Shown here: piece after piece, positions 1 through 8,487 of the stretch
How positions within the stretch are numbered: position 1 is the stretch's first letter
Layout of the letters: the number at the start of each line of letters is the position of its first letter
Position numbers and translations under genes: made by a program
Notes under the pieces: generated by a model
What the model saw: the letters and a program-made list of their open reading frames with translations, nothing else
Told to the model about the DNA's origin: nothing
The model's database searches: none
Assembly (NCBI GenBank): GCA_963763135.1
Contig: CAVXNJ010000012.1
Location: forward strand, 248,001-312,000
DNA length: 64,000 nucleotides
Direction of reading: 5' to 3'
Source of the DNA: JANMZO01 sp963763135
GTDB taxonomy: Bacteria; Actinomycetota; Acidimicrobiia; Acidimicrobiales; JANYDT01

Positions 1-363
1 CGTGCCCGCGGTTCCCTGGACAAGCAGCGTGGAGTCGCCGCTGATCGCGGCGGAGAGGTGCTCGCTCACCCACGACTTCGCGGTGCCCGGAACCCCCAGA
101 AGAAGCAGTGCCCGATCCGAGGCGAGCGTGGCGACCGCTATCTCCATGAGTCGTGGGTTCCCGACGTACTTCGGCTCGATGGTGGCACCGTTGTCGAGTC
201 GCCCGCCCATGAGATAGGTGACCACCGCCCACGGCGACATCTTCCAGTGCGCCGGTCGTGGTTTCGTGTCGACGCTCTGCAACATCGTGAGTTCTTCGGC
301 GAACTGATCTTCGGCATGCGCTCGGAGAGCCGCGCTGTTCGAATCGTTCGGGGTCATGGTCAT
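1..363 (-). CDS. MoxR-family AAA ATPase, N-terminal part (runs off left edge)
   Basis: The 121 visible residues are the start of the protein; the rest lies left of the window. A Walker A motif, GVPGTAKS, is seen near residue 90, preceded by a hydrophobic strand (RALLLL), as in MoxR/RavA-type AAA+ ATPases. These are usually chaperone-like ATPases acting with von Willebrand A-domain partners. ATG at 363 overlaps the stop of the upstream DUF5691 gene by 4 nt (ATGA), so translation is probably coupled. The gene is third in a SWIM, DUF5691, AAA operon. Subfamily is inferred from the P-loop and context, since Walker B and sensor motifs are out of view. Confidence 0.8.
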   Translation of the reverse strand, partial: MTMTPNDSNSAALRAHAEDQFAEELTMLQSVDTKPRPAHWKMSPWAVVTYLMGGRLDNGATIEPKYVGNPRLMEIAVATLASDRALLLLGVPGTAKSWVSEHLSAAISGDSTLLVQGTAGT

Positions 364-1961
364 GGGAATTCCTTGGAGATGGCGTCGATGAATGATCCGG
401 CCGCCTGGAGATGGCGGAGCCGTTGATGAGCGGTGGAGCCGGTGGGTACGAGGTTCAGCAGCGCAGCTGCGGCATGACTCGACATGGAGGCGACCAGCAA
501 CTCGATGGGATGCACGAGCAGGACCTCGAGATCCCCGCTGTGTCGCTTCGCCCAGACGAGGAGCCGATCGGCGACCGGAGGCGGGACCAGCGAATCGCCC
601 ACGAGCCGGGCGAGCGTCTCACCGAGTGCATTCGGTGACCAGTCGCGATCGAAGGCCATCGAGATCAGCAGCTCACGATCGGCAACGAGAGCGGGCTGGA
701 GAAGCGCAACGCGCTGGGCCGGCATGTAGTTGTACTTCCCGCTGCGGTAGCCCGCATCAACGTGATCGCTTTCATCGAGCCAAAGCTGATGCAGCCCCGC
801 CCGGTCGTCGCGGTTCAGGGTGCCGACCGCGAACGCCGCCTGCCGAGCGGCTGATTCGCAAAATCCGGTGATTACTTCGCCGGCCGTGTCGATTCGTCGA
901 AGCGCGGCAATCACTTCCTCCAACGACCGGTCGCAACGCTCGGCCCACCATCGGACCGGCACCGCTGCGACGATCTGACGGAGAAGCTCAGCTCGGGCTT
1001 TCGTCGCCGACAGCACGAGTCCGTCGCGGTTCGCCGCCTCATCGAGTGACTCTTCCGGCAATTCGACGTCAATCGAAAAGCGGGGAAAGCGTTTCGTCTT
1101 CACGACGGACTCAAGCCGCGACGTCATACGTGTCACGAACGCACTCGTTGGGATCAGCGGTAGCAACGACTGCGCGGCTTCACGCACCGTCTTGCCGCGA
1201 TCGTCGAGACACCGTTCGAGAAACGGCTCGTCGGATGCGGACAGTCCGTTTCGGAGAGCGAGGGTGAAGTCTCGTCGATCTGCCGCCGATTCCGAGGCCC
1301 AGGTTGCGATGACGGCGTCGCGTGCGGCCTGTGGATCCCTCAGGCGCCAAGCGGCGACGAGCGACGATCGGCCCAACGAGTCCGCGGCCGCGAGGCGTTC
1401 CGCCGAAATCTCGCCGGCATCGCTGGAGCCGGCTTCCACGGCCACCGCGGCGTGGACCCAGTTCCATTCGCGGTTACGCGAAGCGACGAAGCGCCCGCGT
1501 TGGCCCACCACGACCGCAGCCGACGCGCGCAGACCCGGTGCTTTCGTAGCCCGTTCGAGCAACGGAACGATCAGACGGGTCGGTACCCGCTGGTCCGCCC
1601 GTGCACAGGATTCGGTCCAGCGCAGAATCAGCGTGTCGTTCAACTTGGCCACGGCGACCGTGCCCGTCAGCAACAGATCGAGAATCTGTGACGCCGATTG
1701 GCGAACGACCGGAGTTGCATCCGGCTGCTCCTCAGCACGTTCTTCGGCGCTCCGTCGAACGGGTCGTTCCCCGGCCCGTCGGACGGTCCCGAACAGTGCG
1801 GCCAGCGAGAGCAGTTCGTGCGGTGCCGGACCTTCCAACGATCGGATACGTCGCTCGGCCAGCGTGAGCTGATCGGCTTCGACTTCGCGCATCGGCGGTA
1901 CCGTCCGGCGTTCCGTGCCCAGGAGGGCCGTCGACACCAACTCTTCCCAGCTCGTGCTCAC
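360..1961 (-). CDS. DUF5691 family protein
   Basis: 533 residues. The N-terminus reads STSWEELVSTALLGTERR, typical of DUF5691 proteins, followed by a mostly alpha-helical, Ala/Leu/Arg-rich body with HEAT-like helical pairs. No catalytic motif, signal peptide or membrane segment is apparent. GTG at 1961 is preferred over the longer reading frame because it overlaps the SWIM gene stop as GTGA, and the downstream ATPase overlaps this gene's stop as ATGA. A scaffold or adaptor role for the AAA ATPase is inference from this coupling. The molecular function of DUF5691 is not known to me. Confidence 0.8.
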   Translation of the reverse strand: MSTSWEELVSTALLGTERRTVPPMREVEADQLTLAERRIRSLEGPAPHELLSLAALFGTVRRAGERPVRRSAEERAEEQPDATPVVRQSASQILDLLLTGTVAVAKLNDTLILRWTESCARADQRVPTRLIVPLLERATKAPGLRASAAVVVGQRGRFVASRNREWNWVHAAVAVEAGSSDAGEISAERLAAADSLGRSSLVAAWRLRDPQAARDAVIATWASESAADRRDFTLALRNGLSASDEPFLERCLDDRGKTVREAAQSLLPLIPTSAFVTRMTSRLESVVKTKRFPRFSIDVELPEESLDEAANRDGLVLSATKARAELLRQIVAAVPVRWWAERCDRSLEEVIAALRRIDTAGEVITGFCESAARQAAFAVGTLNRDDRAGLHQLWLDESDHVDAGYRSGKYNYMPAQRVALLQPALVADRELLISMAFDRDWSPNALGETLARLVGDSLVPPPVADRLLVWAKRHSGDLEVLLVHPIELLVASMSSHAAAALLNLVPTGSTAHQRLRHLQAAGSFIDAISKEFP

Positions 1962-3301
1962 AGCGGGATCCAGCCTTCGGACGTCGCGAGCGACATTGCC
2001 CACAGCTCGCCGTTTTCAAACTCCGCGGCCAGCGAACAGGGATGCGGGCCGGTGTATGCGAGCGCCTTCCAACCCGACGACTGGAACTTCATCGGTAGCG
2101 AGTCGCCCGCGGTGTCAGTAACGGTCCAGTCGCTTGAGTCACGCACGTCGAGGTACACATCGTGGAGCACCAGTGGAAGGCGGGAGGCCCAGGGGTTGCT
2201 GGCCAGCGAGTTGGCGACGAACGTGAGTGCACCAGCGATCGATCCGTGGCCGACGTCGACCGGTATGAAACCCTGCGACGTTGAAGCGTTCGCATCGTCG
2301 ATCAGCGCCCGCCGAGGGGCGGATCCCGGGAAGAACGACGCGACCCCATGAAGCTCGGCACCGGTGATCTGAGCGACGCCAAAGCCACCGCCACCAGTCG
2401 CAAAGTCGAGCAGCAGAGCCCACTGCGTGGTGTCGAGCCCCCACAACCACGTTCGCTGCGAACGAACCCGCTTTCCCTCACCGTCTTGGCGAACACCAAC
2501 GACCAGCCAACGGTCCGACTCGCTACTCGATGCCCGAACCTCGTCGAGCGAGCGGCTCCAGCCGATGGCGGTCCGTAGGTCTGCCGCAATGGTTTCATCG
2601 AGTCGGTCGCGGTTGCGCCAGCCCTGAACGATGAGATGCAGCACGCCGAGTTCCGACAGGAGCGACTGGGTCCAGTCCGATCGCGTTGTCACTATCGACG
2701 CCAGCTCCTGGATCCGATCCGCAACTCCGGGAGCCTGCGCGTCGACGAGACGGGCGGCCTGCTGGTCCCAGAACGAATAGGGTGCGGCCTTCGCATTCGC
2801 CAAACCCTGCCGGGCGAGGTCCTGCAACCATTGGTCGAGGCCGTCGAGACCACTGGTGATCTTGGCAACACGGGCCGCCTCACGTTTGGTCTTGAGTTCG
2901 GGATCTGCAGCTTCAGCCGCGATCTTCTCCGCCTTCTTTTCGGCCTTCTCGGCGCGGACCTCGTCCTTCTTGGCCCGGTCCGCCGCCCATTCTCCGGCGA
3001 AAGGCGCGGCTTGCATCGATTCCCCGACCGCTCCATCATTTGCCGCCCACAGGAGCAACAGCGCAAGGCCGTGCTTGCAGGGGAACTTTCGGCTTGGGCA
3101 GGTGCATCGGAACGCCGGTCCATTCAGGTCCACCGAGACCTGATACGGCTCTTTGCCGCTTCCCTGGCATTTTCCCCAAACGAGCACATCGGTGCTGCCC
3201 GTATCGGACCATTTGCTGGGCGACGTGAGACCTTTCGCCGCCTTCTTGGCGGAATCGTCGGGGGCCAGCGCCAACACCTGATCGATCCCCCACCTCGCCA
3301 T
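1958..3301 (-). CDS. SWIM zinc finger family protein
   Basis: 447 residues. A SWIM-type zinc-binding motif, CTCPSRKFPCKHGLAL (CxC...CxH), lies near residues 68-83. It is followed by a charged Lys/Glu/Ala-rich coiled-coil-like stretch (about 105-140) and an alpha/beta C-terminal half. SWIM domains bind zinc and are associated with protein or nucleic-acid interaction. This is the first gene of the coupled three-gene operon and overlaps the DUF5691 gene by 4 nt. No enzyme motif is visible, so a recruiting or sensing subunit is only an inference. Confidence 0.85.
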   Translation of the reverse strand: MARWGIDQVLALAPDDSAKKAAKGLTSPSKWSDTGSTDVLVWGKCQGSGKEPYQVSVDLNGPAFRCTCPSRKFPCKHGLALLLLWAANDGAVGESMQAAPFAGEWAADRAKKDEVRAEKAEKKAEKIAAEAADPELKTKREAARVAKITSGLDGLDQWLQDLARQGLANAKAAPYSFWDQQAARLVDAQAPGVADRIQELASIVTTRSDWTQSLLSELGVLHLIVQGWRNRDRLDETIAADLRTAIGWSRSLDEVRASSSESDRWLVVGVRQDGEGKRVRSQRTWLWGLDTTQWALLLDFATGGGGFGVAQITGAELHGVASFFPGSAPRRALIDDANASTSQGFIPVDVGHGSIAGALTFVANSLASNPWASRLPLVLHDVYLDVRDSSDWTVTDTAGDSLPMKFQSSGWKALAYTGPHPCSLAAEFENGELWAMSLATSEGWIPL

Positions 3302-3415
3302 CTAGTCAGTGTTGCCGGAGATGCACCTCTTGGCAACGACCCGGTTCATTTTTCCCGGGCCGAGCACCGGACCCGAATCGATCGATTCAGTCGGGCGTGG
3401 GACATGGCGATCCGT

Positions 3416-4012
3416 TCAGGATTGTTTCAACAACCAGACGTCGAGGGGCAAAGCGCTTTCGACCCGGGCGAATACCGACCAGCCAAAGCGTTCGTAGTAG
3501 CCGACGTTCCGGGGATTCGACGTCTCAAGAAACGCAGTGTCGTTGACCGATCGGGCGTGGTCGACACCGGCTTGCATCACGATTCGACCGAGTCCGCTTC
3601 CGGCGTGATCCGGGTGCAACGCCAGCACCCCCAGGTACCAAAACGTTGAGTCGTCCGGAAGGACTGCGTGGACCGCTTCGTCGTAGGCGGCCAGCCGCGC
3701 CGCAGCCTCTTCCCCGATTCCTTCGAGCATGGCCTCTCGCAGTTGCTCTTCGGTGGCCGCTACGAGTCCGTCCGGATCATTGACGAGTCGCGTCGGAGGC
3801 GACCACAACGACGCCGCTTCGAGTTGGTCGGTGACCCAGACCGACTTGTGGGGCACTCTCTTGTCGAAGAGGTAACCGGCAAACAGCGCAGCCTGGCGGT
3901 CGTACTCGTCGTCGTTCGGAAAGAAGAATCGAAATGCCGGATCGTTCCGAAACGCGGCAACCACCGTTTTCACTACGCCGTCTCGGTCGTCGGGGGTTGC
4001 AGTTCGATACAT
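3416..4012 (-). CDS. GNAT family N-acetyltransferase
   Basis: 198 residues. The acetyl-CoA binding region of the GNAT fold is recognisable: LALHPDHAGSGLGRIVMQAG near residues 131-150 (R/Q-x-x-G-x-G/A loop as HAGSGLG). It is followed by a FLETSNPRNVGYYERFGW segment that matches the family's conserved strand 6/helix 4. Such enzymes transfer acetyl from acetyl-CoA to amines; the substrate cannot be told from sequence. It stands alone between the SWIM operon and an SDR gene, all on the minus strand. Confidence 0.85.
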   Translation of the reverse strand: MYRTATPDDRDGVVKTVVAAFRNDPAFRFFFPNDDEYDRQAALFAGYLFDKRVPHKSVWVTDQLEAASLWSPPTRLVNDPDGLVAATEEQLREAMLEGIGEEAAARLAAYDEAVHAVLPDDSTFWYLGVLALHPDHAGSGLGRIVMQAGVDHARSVNDTAFLETSNPRNVGYYERFGWSVFARVESALPLDVWLLKQS

Positions 4013-4064
4013 TCGGGGTCATGGCCGTCGAGTGTAGATACCGGGAACTTGGGTGGCTCCGGCC

Positions 4065-4874
4065 CTATCGTCGGAAGCCGCCCTCGGAGTTGATGGTCTG
4101 GCCCGTGATCCATGCGCCGTCGTCGCTCACCAGAAACCGAACGAGCGAGGCGACATCCGATGGTTGGCCCCAACGTTTGCCCGGAAACATCGCCGCGACC
4201 TGAGCGTGCCGATCGGGAGGCGCGTATCCGGTGTCGACCGGCCCGGGGTTGATGCAGTTGACCGTGATGCCGTCGTCCATCAGCGCATCAGAAAGGCTCG
4301 CGGTCATCTGCTGGATGGCACCTTTCGACACGATGTACGGCAGTTCGTTCGGCATCGGTCCGAGATGCTGCCCGCTGGAGAAGGTGATCAGACGTCCACC
4401 GGTGCGGTTCGGGTCGTGGCACTGCTGAAGCGCTTTTGCGAGAAGGATCGTGCCTCGAGCGTTGACGGCCCAACTCGCGTCGAGTTCTTCGACAGTAAGT
4501 TCGCGTAGCGATTGGCCCGATGCCCTCGCGTGGCACGCCACGACGATGTCCAGCGCGCCGAAACGTTGGACCGCCGCCTTCGCCAACAACTCCGGAATGT
4601 TCGGGTCGCCAAGATCACTCTCGACGTAGTGAAACCGGTCGGATGCGTCGGTAATGTCGGTGGTCACGAAGTCGATGGTGGCCTTTGTTCGATCGGCTTC
4701 GGCGCCCCACGGTTGTTCGGCGTCGTGGGCGTGCCATCCCGTGGCGAAGACCGAGGCACCGTCTAGAAGCAAGCGTCGAGCGATCGTTGCGGCGATGCCG
4801 ATTCGACGTGACACGCCCGTGATCGAGGGCGACGCGGCCGGCGAGTGGAGGGAGCGCAAGCGTGGCGGCCGCAC
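4065..4874 (-). CDS. SDR family oxidoreductase
   Basis: 269 residues from a GTG start. The cofactor motif is TGVSRRIGIA (TGxxxxIG) near residues 19-28. The catalytic YxxxK is YIVSKGA, near residue 187. The C-terminal INSEGGF resembles the classical SDR end (INADGG). Classical SDRs oxidise or reduce alcohol/carbonyl groups with NAD(P)H; the substrate is unknown. Start choice is uncertain because the first 15 residues are Pro/Arg/Ser-rich and atypical, so an internal start is possible. Confidence 0.85.
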   Translation of the reverse strand: MRPPRLRSLHSPAASPSITGVSRRIGIAATIARRLLLDGASVFATGWHAHDAEQPWGAEADRTKATIDFVTTDITDASDRFHYVESDLGDPNIPELLAKAAVQRFGALDIVVACHARASGQSLRELTVEELDASWAVNARGTILLAKALQQCHDPNRTGGRLITFSSGQHLGPMPNELPYIVSKGAIQQMTASLSDALMDDGITVNCINPGPVDTGYAPPDRHAQVAAMFPGKRWGQPSDVASLVRFLVSDDGAWITGQTINSEGGFRR

Positions 4875-5099
4875 TGGGTACGGAAGATAACGGTGTTACG
4901 GGCATGGCGAATGAACTCCTGGAAGTCGTGAGGTGCAAGGAACCAGGTTGGGTAGAGCGGGTACTGCCCCTCAGTGAGGCGGTAATGACCGTCGTTGAAC
5001 CTGTCAGGATGGGTCATTCGGTTACAGGCGCACGACCTGAATCTACTGGCGCTCGTGGCCGACTTTCAATGGTTTGCACGATGGTGCACTCGAACTCGG

Positions 5100-5999
5100 T
5101 TACTTCGAAATGGGCTCTATGCCCATGTCTTCTTTGCGGATACCGAGGAGTTGGCGGGCATCCGCGTCGGCGGGAGCCTCGAGAACGTTCGGGTTGAACA
5201 GCGCATCGAGTGGATCGCGTAAGTCGTCGGCGTACCCGAGCGCGTAGGCACCGTGTCGATAACCCATCAGCTTGAGGAGTTCGGGATCGAGCGTTCGGGC
5301 AACCTCCGGCGGGCACGACAGGTACTGGTTCTCCTCCTGCCTCAGCCATCCGAGGCAGTAGGTGATGTTGATGCCGACCCGGGTACTGTCACTGTTGTTC
5401 GCACCGCCGCCGTGGTAGACGGATCCGGAATACACGAGCACCGAACCGCGGGGCATCGTCGCCGCGACAGTGTCGGCCGGATCGATGCGCATCTTGTCTT
5501 CCCAGGCATTGGAGCCGGGAACGACTCTCGTGGCGCCGTTCTCCTCCGTGAAGTCAGTAAGTGCCCATATGGTGTTGCACTGCACATCGAATCCCGTCGG
5601 GAACGGAAAGAAGTCCCATGCCCATTGATCCCGGTGGATCGATTGAGGTGTCTCACCCGGACCGATGGCAATCGTTTGCGTCAGGTGAAGTTGGAAGGCC
5701 GTGTGCTTGGGCAGCACCTTCGGTATGGTGCCGAGCAGCAACGGATGGGTCACGAGTTCGCGGGCGGCGGGCGATCGCGCAATCAACGCGCCGGCGCGAC
5801 GAGTGTGGGTTCCGACAAAGTCCTCGCCGCCGCGAGCTACCCGCTCGGTCCAGGGTGACATCTCCGAGGAGAACCGGTCCAGTAGATCGTCGCCCACCAG
5901 TCGCTCCACGATGCAGGCGCCATCGGCGCGAACTGCGGCGGCGACCTCCTCGCTGGTGACGTCGGACGAAAACCGTTGGAGTTCCGGAAGTGTTCCCAT
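5100..5999 (-). CDS. phytanoyl-CoA dioxygenase (PhyH) family protein
   Basis: 299 residues from ATG 5999, preferred over an upstream in-frame start because MGTLPELQRF begins the folded part. Fe(II)/2-oxoglutarate oxygenase signatures are the HxD pair in IHRDQWAWDF and the distal His in YHGGGANNS, followed by an Arg in TRVGINITY that would bind 2-oxoglutarate. PhyH-like enzymes hydroxylate lipids or small metabolites; the substrate is not predictable. A second, broken PhyH gene lies at 9.5-9.9 kb. Confidence 0.85.
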   Translation of the reverse strand: MGTLPELQRFSSDVTSEEVAAAVRADGACIVERLVGDDLLDRFSSEMSPWTERVARGGEDFVGTHTRRAGALIARSPAARELVTHPLLLGTIPKVLPKHTAFQLHLTQTIAIGPGETPQSIHRDQWAWDFFPFPTGFDVQCNTIWALTDFTEENGATRVVPGSNAWEDKMRIDPADTVAATMPRGSVLVYSGSVYHGGGANNSDSTRVGINITYCLGWLRQEENQYLSCPPEVARTLDPELLKLMGYRHGAYALGYADDLRDPLDALFNPNVLEAPADADARQLLGIRKEDMGIEPISK

Positions 6000-6123
6000 G
6001 CCTTCAGTCTGCCGATTCGACAGAGCTACGTCGAGCCCAACCGACCGGCCGACCGTCATACCCGTACACACGGTCGGGAGCGACCGGGCGAACGACAGTT
6101 GCCCCGAAGCATGTCACCATCTT

Positions 6124-6759
6124 GTGGTGGGTTTCCCGGCAAACGCGAAGGTACTGGTCGGCCGCATCCACTCCACGTTTCGCGTCCTGGAGCTGCTGGT
6201 CTACGACTACGACCGACTTGGTGTGCGCACCCGCGTTCTGCCGACCGGAACGTCATTTCAGCCGTGGGAGCCTTTGCCCCAATGGCGGGGCAAGCGGGTT
6301 CCCATCACCTTGGGCAACGACTCGACTGCGTTCGATTGGGGAGTTACGAGCGACGAGGGTCTGTTTCTCCAGTGGGACGACTACTTCGAAGCCTGCGGTG
6401 TCGAAGGACCGACCGGTTCGGTGTCGCCCCGTTCCGAACGCACCATCGATCCGTTCGCCGACTTGGCGGACATCAACGAGCGTCTGACCCGAGGCGCATC
6501 GGATCGTCCGGCTAGCGCGAAGGAATTGACGACACGGATTTCCCGCCTCCTCCAGCTACGTGACGCGTACGCCGTGGCCGAAGAGATGGAGTTGGGAGCG
6601 TCCGGATATGACAACACCGAATCAATGGCGCGCTACTGCGCCGAGAAGGAGCGGTTGTTGGGCGAAGCCGTTGAGATCCTCCGACAATGCCGGCAGCTGG
6701 CATCGCCCACGCCTCCGGACTCGTTTCCCGACGTTCAGGGGTGTAGAACTTCTTCATGA
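6124..6759 (+). CDS. hypothetical protein coupled to nitroreductase
   Basis: About 211 residues if it starts at GTG 6124 (GTG 6127 is equally possible; no in-frame ATG fits). I do not recognise a family. The N-terminal half is rich in aromatic and charged residues (TFRVLELLVYDYDRLGVRTR, then QWRGKRVPITLGND). The C-terminal third is a charged helical segment ending in EAVEILRQCRQLAS. No signal peptide or membrane segment is seen. Its stop overlaps the nitroreductase start as ATGA, so the two are probably made together. Confidence 0.55.
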   Translation: MVGFPANAKVLVGRIHSTFRVLELLVYDYDRLGVRTRVLPTGTSFQPWEPLPQWRGKRVPITLGNDSTAFDWGVTSDEGLFLQWDDYFEACGVEGPTGSVSPRSERTIDPFADLADINERLTRGASDRPASAKELTTRISRLLQLRDAYAVAEEMELGASGYDNTESMARYCAEKERLLGEAVEILRQCRQLASPTPPDSFPDVQGCRTSS

Positions 6760-7406
6760 CCGAGCTCCTTCCGCTATCTCCCGACGAACTGCTGACGACC
6801 ACCCGCGCGGTTCGTAAGCGCCTCGACCTCACCCGTCCGGTCGAGCGGTCCCTGATCACCGAGTGCATCGAAATCGCCGTTCAGTCACCATCAGGTTCGA
6901 ACCGTCAGGGTTGGCATTGGGTTCTCGTCGAAGAACCGGCGAAGAAACTGGCCCTCGCCAACCTGTACGGCGAAGTCTTCGACAAGTACATGCAGGCTCC
7001 GGCCAGTGCCAGCTACGCGCCGGGCGACACCCGGGCCGAGCGTCGTGATGCCGTCAGCGCGTCCGCTCGGTATCTGCGAGAACACTTCCATGAAGTACCG
7101 ACGCTGCTCGTCGCGTACAACGAGGGACGCACCGACAACCAGCCCGTCTCCAGCCAGGCCGGCTATTGGGGTTCGGTGATTCCGGCTGTCTGGAGTTTCA
7201 TGTTGGCCCTCCGCGCACGCGGGCTCGGATCAGCTTGGACGACGATGACATGCCGCCGGGAAGTTGAGGTGGCCGAACTGCTCGGTGTTCCTCACGACAA
7301 GTACATGCAGGTCGGCCTGTTTCCGATCGCCTACACGATCGGAACCGACTTCAAGCCGGCCCCGCGCCTCGACACGGCGTCGGTCATTCATTGGGACAGC
7401 TGGTAG
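6756..7406 (+). CDS. nitroreductase family protein
   Basis: 216 residues. FMN-binding nitroreductase features are an N-terminal RAVRKRLDLTRPV segment, QSPSGSNRQGWHWVLV (phosphate and flavin contact region, about residues 46-61) and a late LRARGLGSAWTT motif (about 152-163) followed by VPHDKYMQVGLFPIAY. These enzymes use FMN and NAD(P)H to reduce nitro groups, quinones or flavins. ATG overlaps the preceding hypothetical gene by 4 nt. The substrate is unknown. Confidence 0.9.
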   Translation: MTELLPLSPDELLTTTRAVRKRLDLTRPVERSLITECIEIAVQSPSGSNRQGWHWVLVEEPAKKLALANLYGEVFDKYMQAPASASYAPGDTRAERRDAVSASARYLREHFHEVPTLLVAYNEGRTDNQPVSSQAGYWGSVIPAVWSFMLALRARGLGSAWTTMTCRREVEVAELLGVPHDKYMQVGLFPIAYTIGTDFKPAPRLDTASVIHWDSW

Positions 7407-7417
7407 CGCCAGCCGGG

Positions 7418-7455
7418 GAAGTTCGGGGTTTTCGTTGCTCTCAGCGCAACTCAGG
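7418..7455. repeat. left copy of ~38-bp direct repeat with palindrome
   Basis: Shares GAAGTTCGGGG, then CGTTGC and CTCAGCGCAACTCAGGC, with the copy at 8429-8466. The inner part GTTGC(G/T)CTCAGCGCAAC forms a near-palindromic stem. This copy includes the stop codon of the AbiEi-like gene and may also act as a terminator for the convergent nitroreductase gene. Confidence 0.7.
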
Positions 7456-8394
7456 CCCCGAGCTCCCGAGCAGGATTCGCAGCGAGGCGATCGAACGAGC
7501 GAACGCCGCTCGGTTCTCGAGGTCGCGATCGGTCGCTTCCACAACGCGCCAGTCGTGCTCGACGAGAAGTCGTCGACGCTTCGCGTCGCGCTCCTGGGTG
7601 ACCCTTGACCCGTGGGTGAAGAACGGACTTACCTCCAGCGCCACTCGGTCGGCTTCCCAAGCAAAGTCGACCTCCACCTCATCGTCGCCCACGAGCACCT
7701 TGTAGTTCCGTTGCCAGCCACGCAGGCCGGCCCGGTCGAACCAGCGACCGACGCTTTGCTCTTTCCCACTCCGGTGGCCAATGCCGCTTGACCTCGAATC
7801 GAGAAGTTCAAGCAGCAGCTTCCGACCTGTAACTGCAGTGATTGGCATGGTTTCGAGGAGTTTGCGAATGGAGTGAACAGTTGCCATGCGACGAACAAGC
7901 GCGTCGTCGAGGCAACGTTCGACCAGCCCGGCATCGGCAAAGCGCGGGAGCAAGAGCAACGTCGCTTCAGGCGACGACACCCGAGTAGTCATCCAGCGAC
8001 GGCTCGGCGGGACTACGCCCTGCCGCACGACTCGGATGCCAGGTTGCGTGACGTATTTATCGGGACCGACGCTGAGGACGCACTGCGGGTCGTTGCGTTG
8101 CTGGCCAGGCAATGGCATCTGGTGGACGAGCGCAGCCGACGGCCCAGCGATGACTGAGCCCGGCACGGCAAGCGCCGACGCGAGCACGTGCTGGTGCGGA
8201 TTTGCCGGCGTCGCTACGAGGCGCATCACCGTGCTGAAGACCGGAATCAGAGCACCGGACTTCCGGCGTCGTGCGAGTGCGTACTTGTCGACGCCGGCCC
8301 TGGCTGCCTGCTGGACGGTGACCAGTCCGAGCTGTTCGGCGGCCATCCGCTGCAACAGTTCGTCGATCTCCAGACTCGTGCGGTCACCTCTCAT
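7441..8394 (-). CDS. AbiEi-like HTH and endonuclease-fold (DUF559-like) protein
   Basis: 317 residues from ATG 8394. The N-terminus (LLQRMAAEQLGLVTVQQAAR) is the winged-helix AbiEi-antitoxin-like domain common in actinomycetes. The middle carries SSPEATLLLLPRFA. The C-terminus (VEVDFAWEADRVALEV...RDAKRRRLLVEHDW) resembles the Vsr/DUF559 endonuclease fold. The usual EIDG of that domain reads EVSP here, so the nuclease site may be altered. No AbiEii-type toxin gene is adjacent. A 38-bp direct repeat of its 3' end lies just upstream of its start, suggesting tandem duplication or cassette behaviour. Confidence 0.7.
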   Translation of the reverse strand: MRGDRTSLEIDELLQRMAAEQLGLVTVQQAARAGVDKYALARRRKSGALIPVFSTVMRLVATPANPHQHVLASALAVPGSVIAGPSAALVHQMPLPGQQRNDPQCVLSVGPDKYVTQPGIRVVRQGVVPPSRRWMTTRVSSPEATLLLLPRFADAGLVERCLDDALVRRMATVHSIRKLLETMPITAVTGRKLLLELLDSRSSGIGHRSGKEQSVGRWFDRAGLRGWQRNYKVLVGDDEVEVDFAWEADRVALEVSPFFTHGSRVTQERDAKRRRLLVEHDWRVVEATDRDLENRAAFARSIASLRILLGSSGPELR

Positions 8395-8428
8395 GCCCCG
8401 AGTATGTCGAAGGGGTCTGACAGGGTCC

Positions 8429-8466
8429 GAAGTTCGGGGCATGCGTTGCGCTCAGCGCAACTCAGG
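8429..8466. repeat. right copy of ~38-bp direct repeat with palindrome
   Basis: Second copy of the repeat at 7418-7455, 1011 bp away. On the minus strand it still encodes the C-terminal tail (SSQPELR and stop) of an AbiEi-like protein, compared with SSGPELR at the end of the intact gene. It therefore looks like the remaining 3' end of a lost second gene copy. Confidence 0.65.
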
Positions 8467-8487
8467 CTGCGAACTCTCGACGCGACG

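Noticed and set aside
2636..3649. 337-codon plus-strand frame opposite the SWIM gene
   Set aside because: Antisense to a gene with a clear zinc motif; composition typical of a shadow frame.
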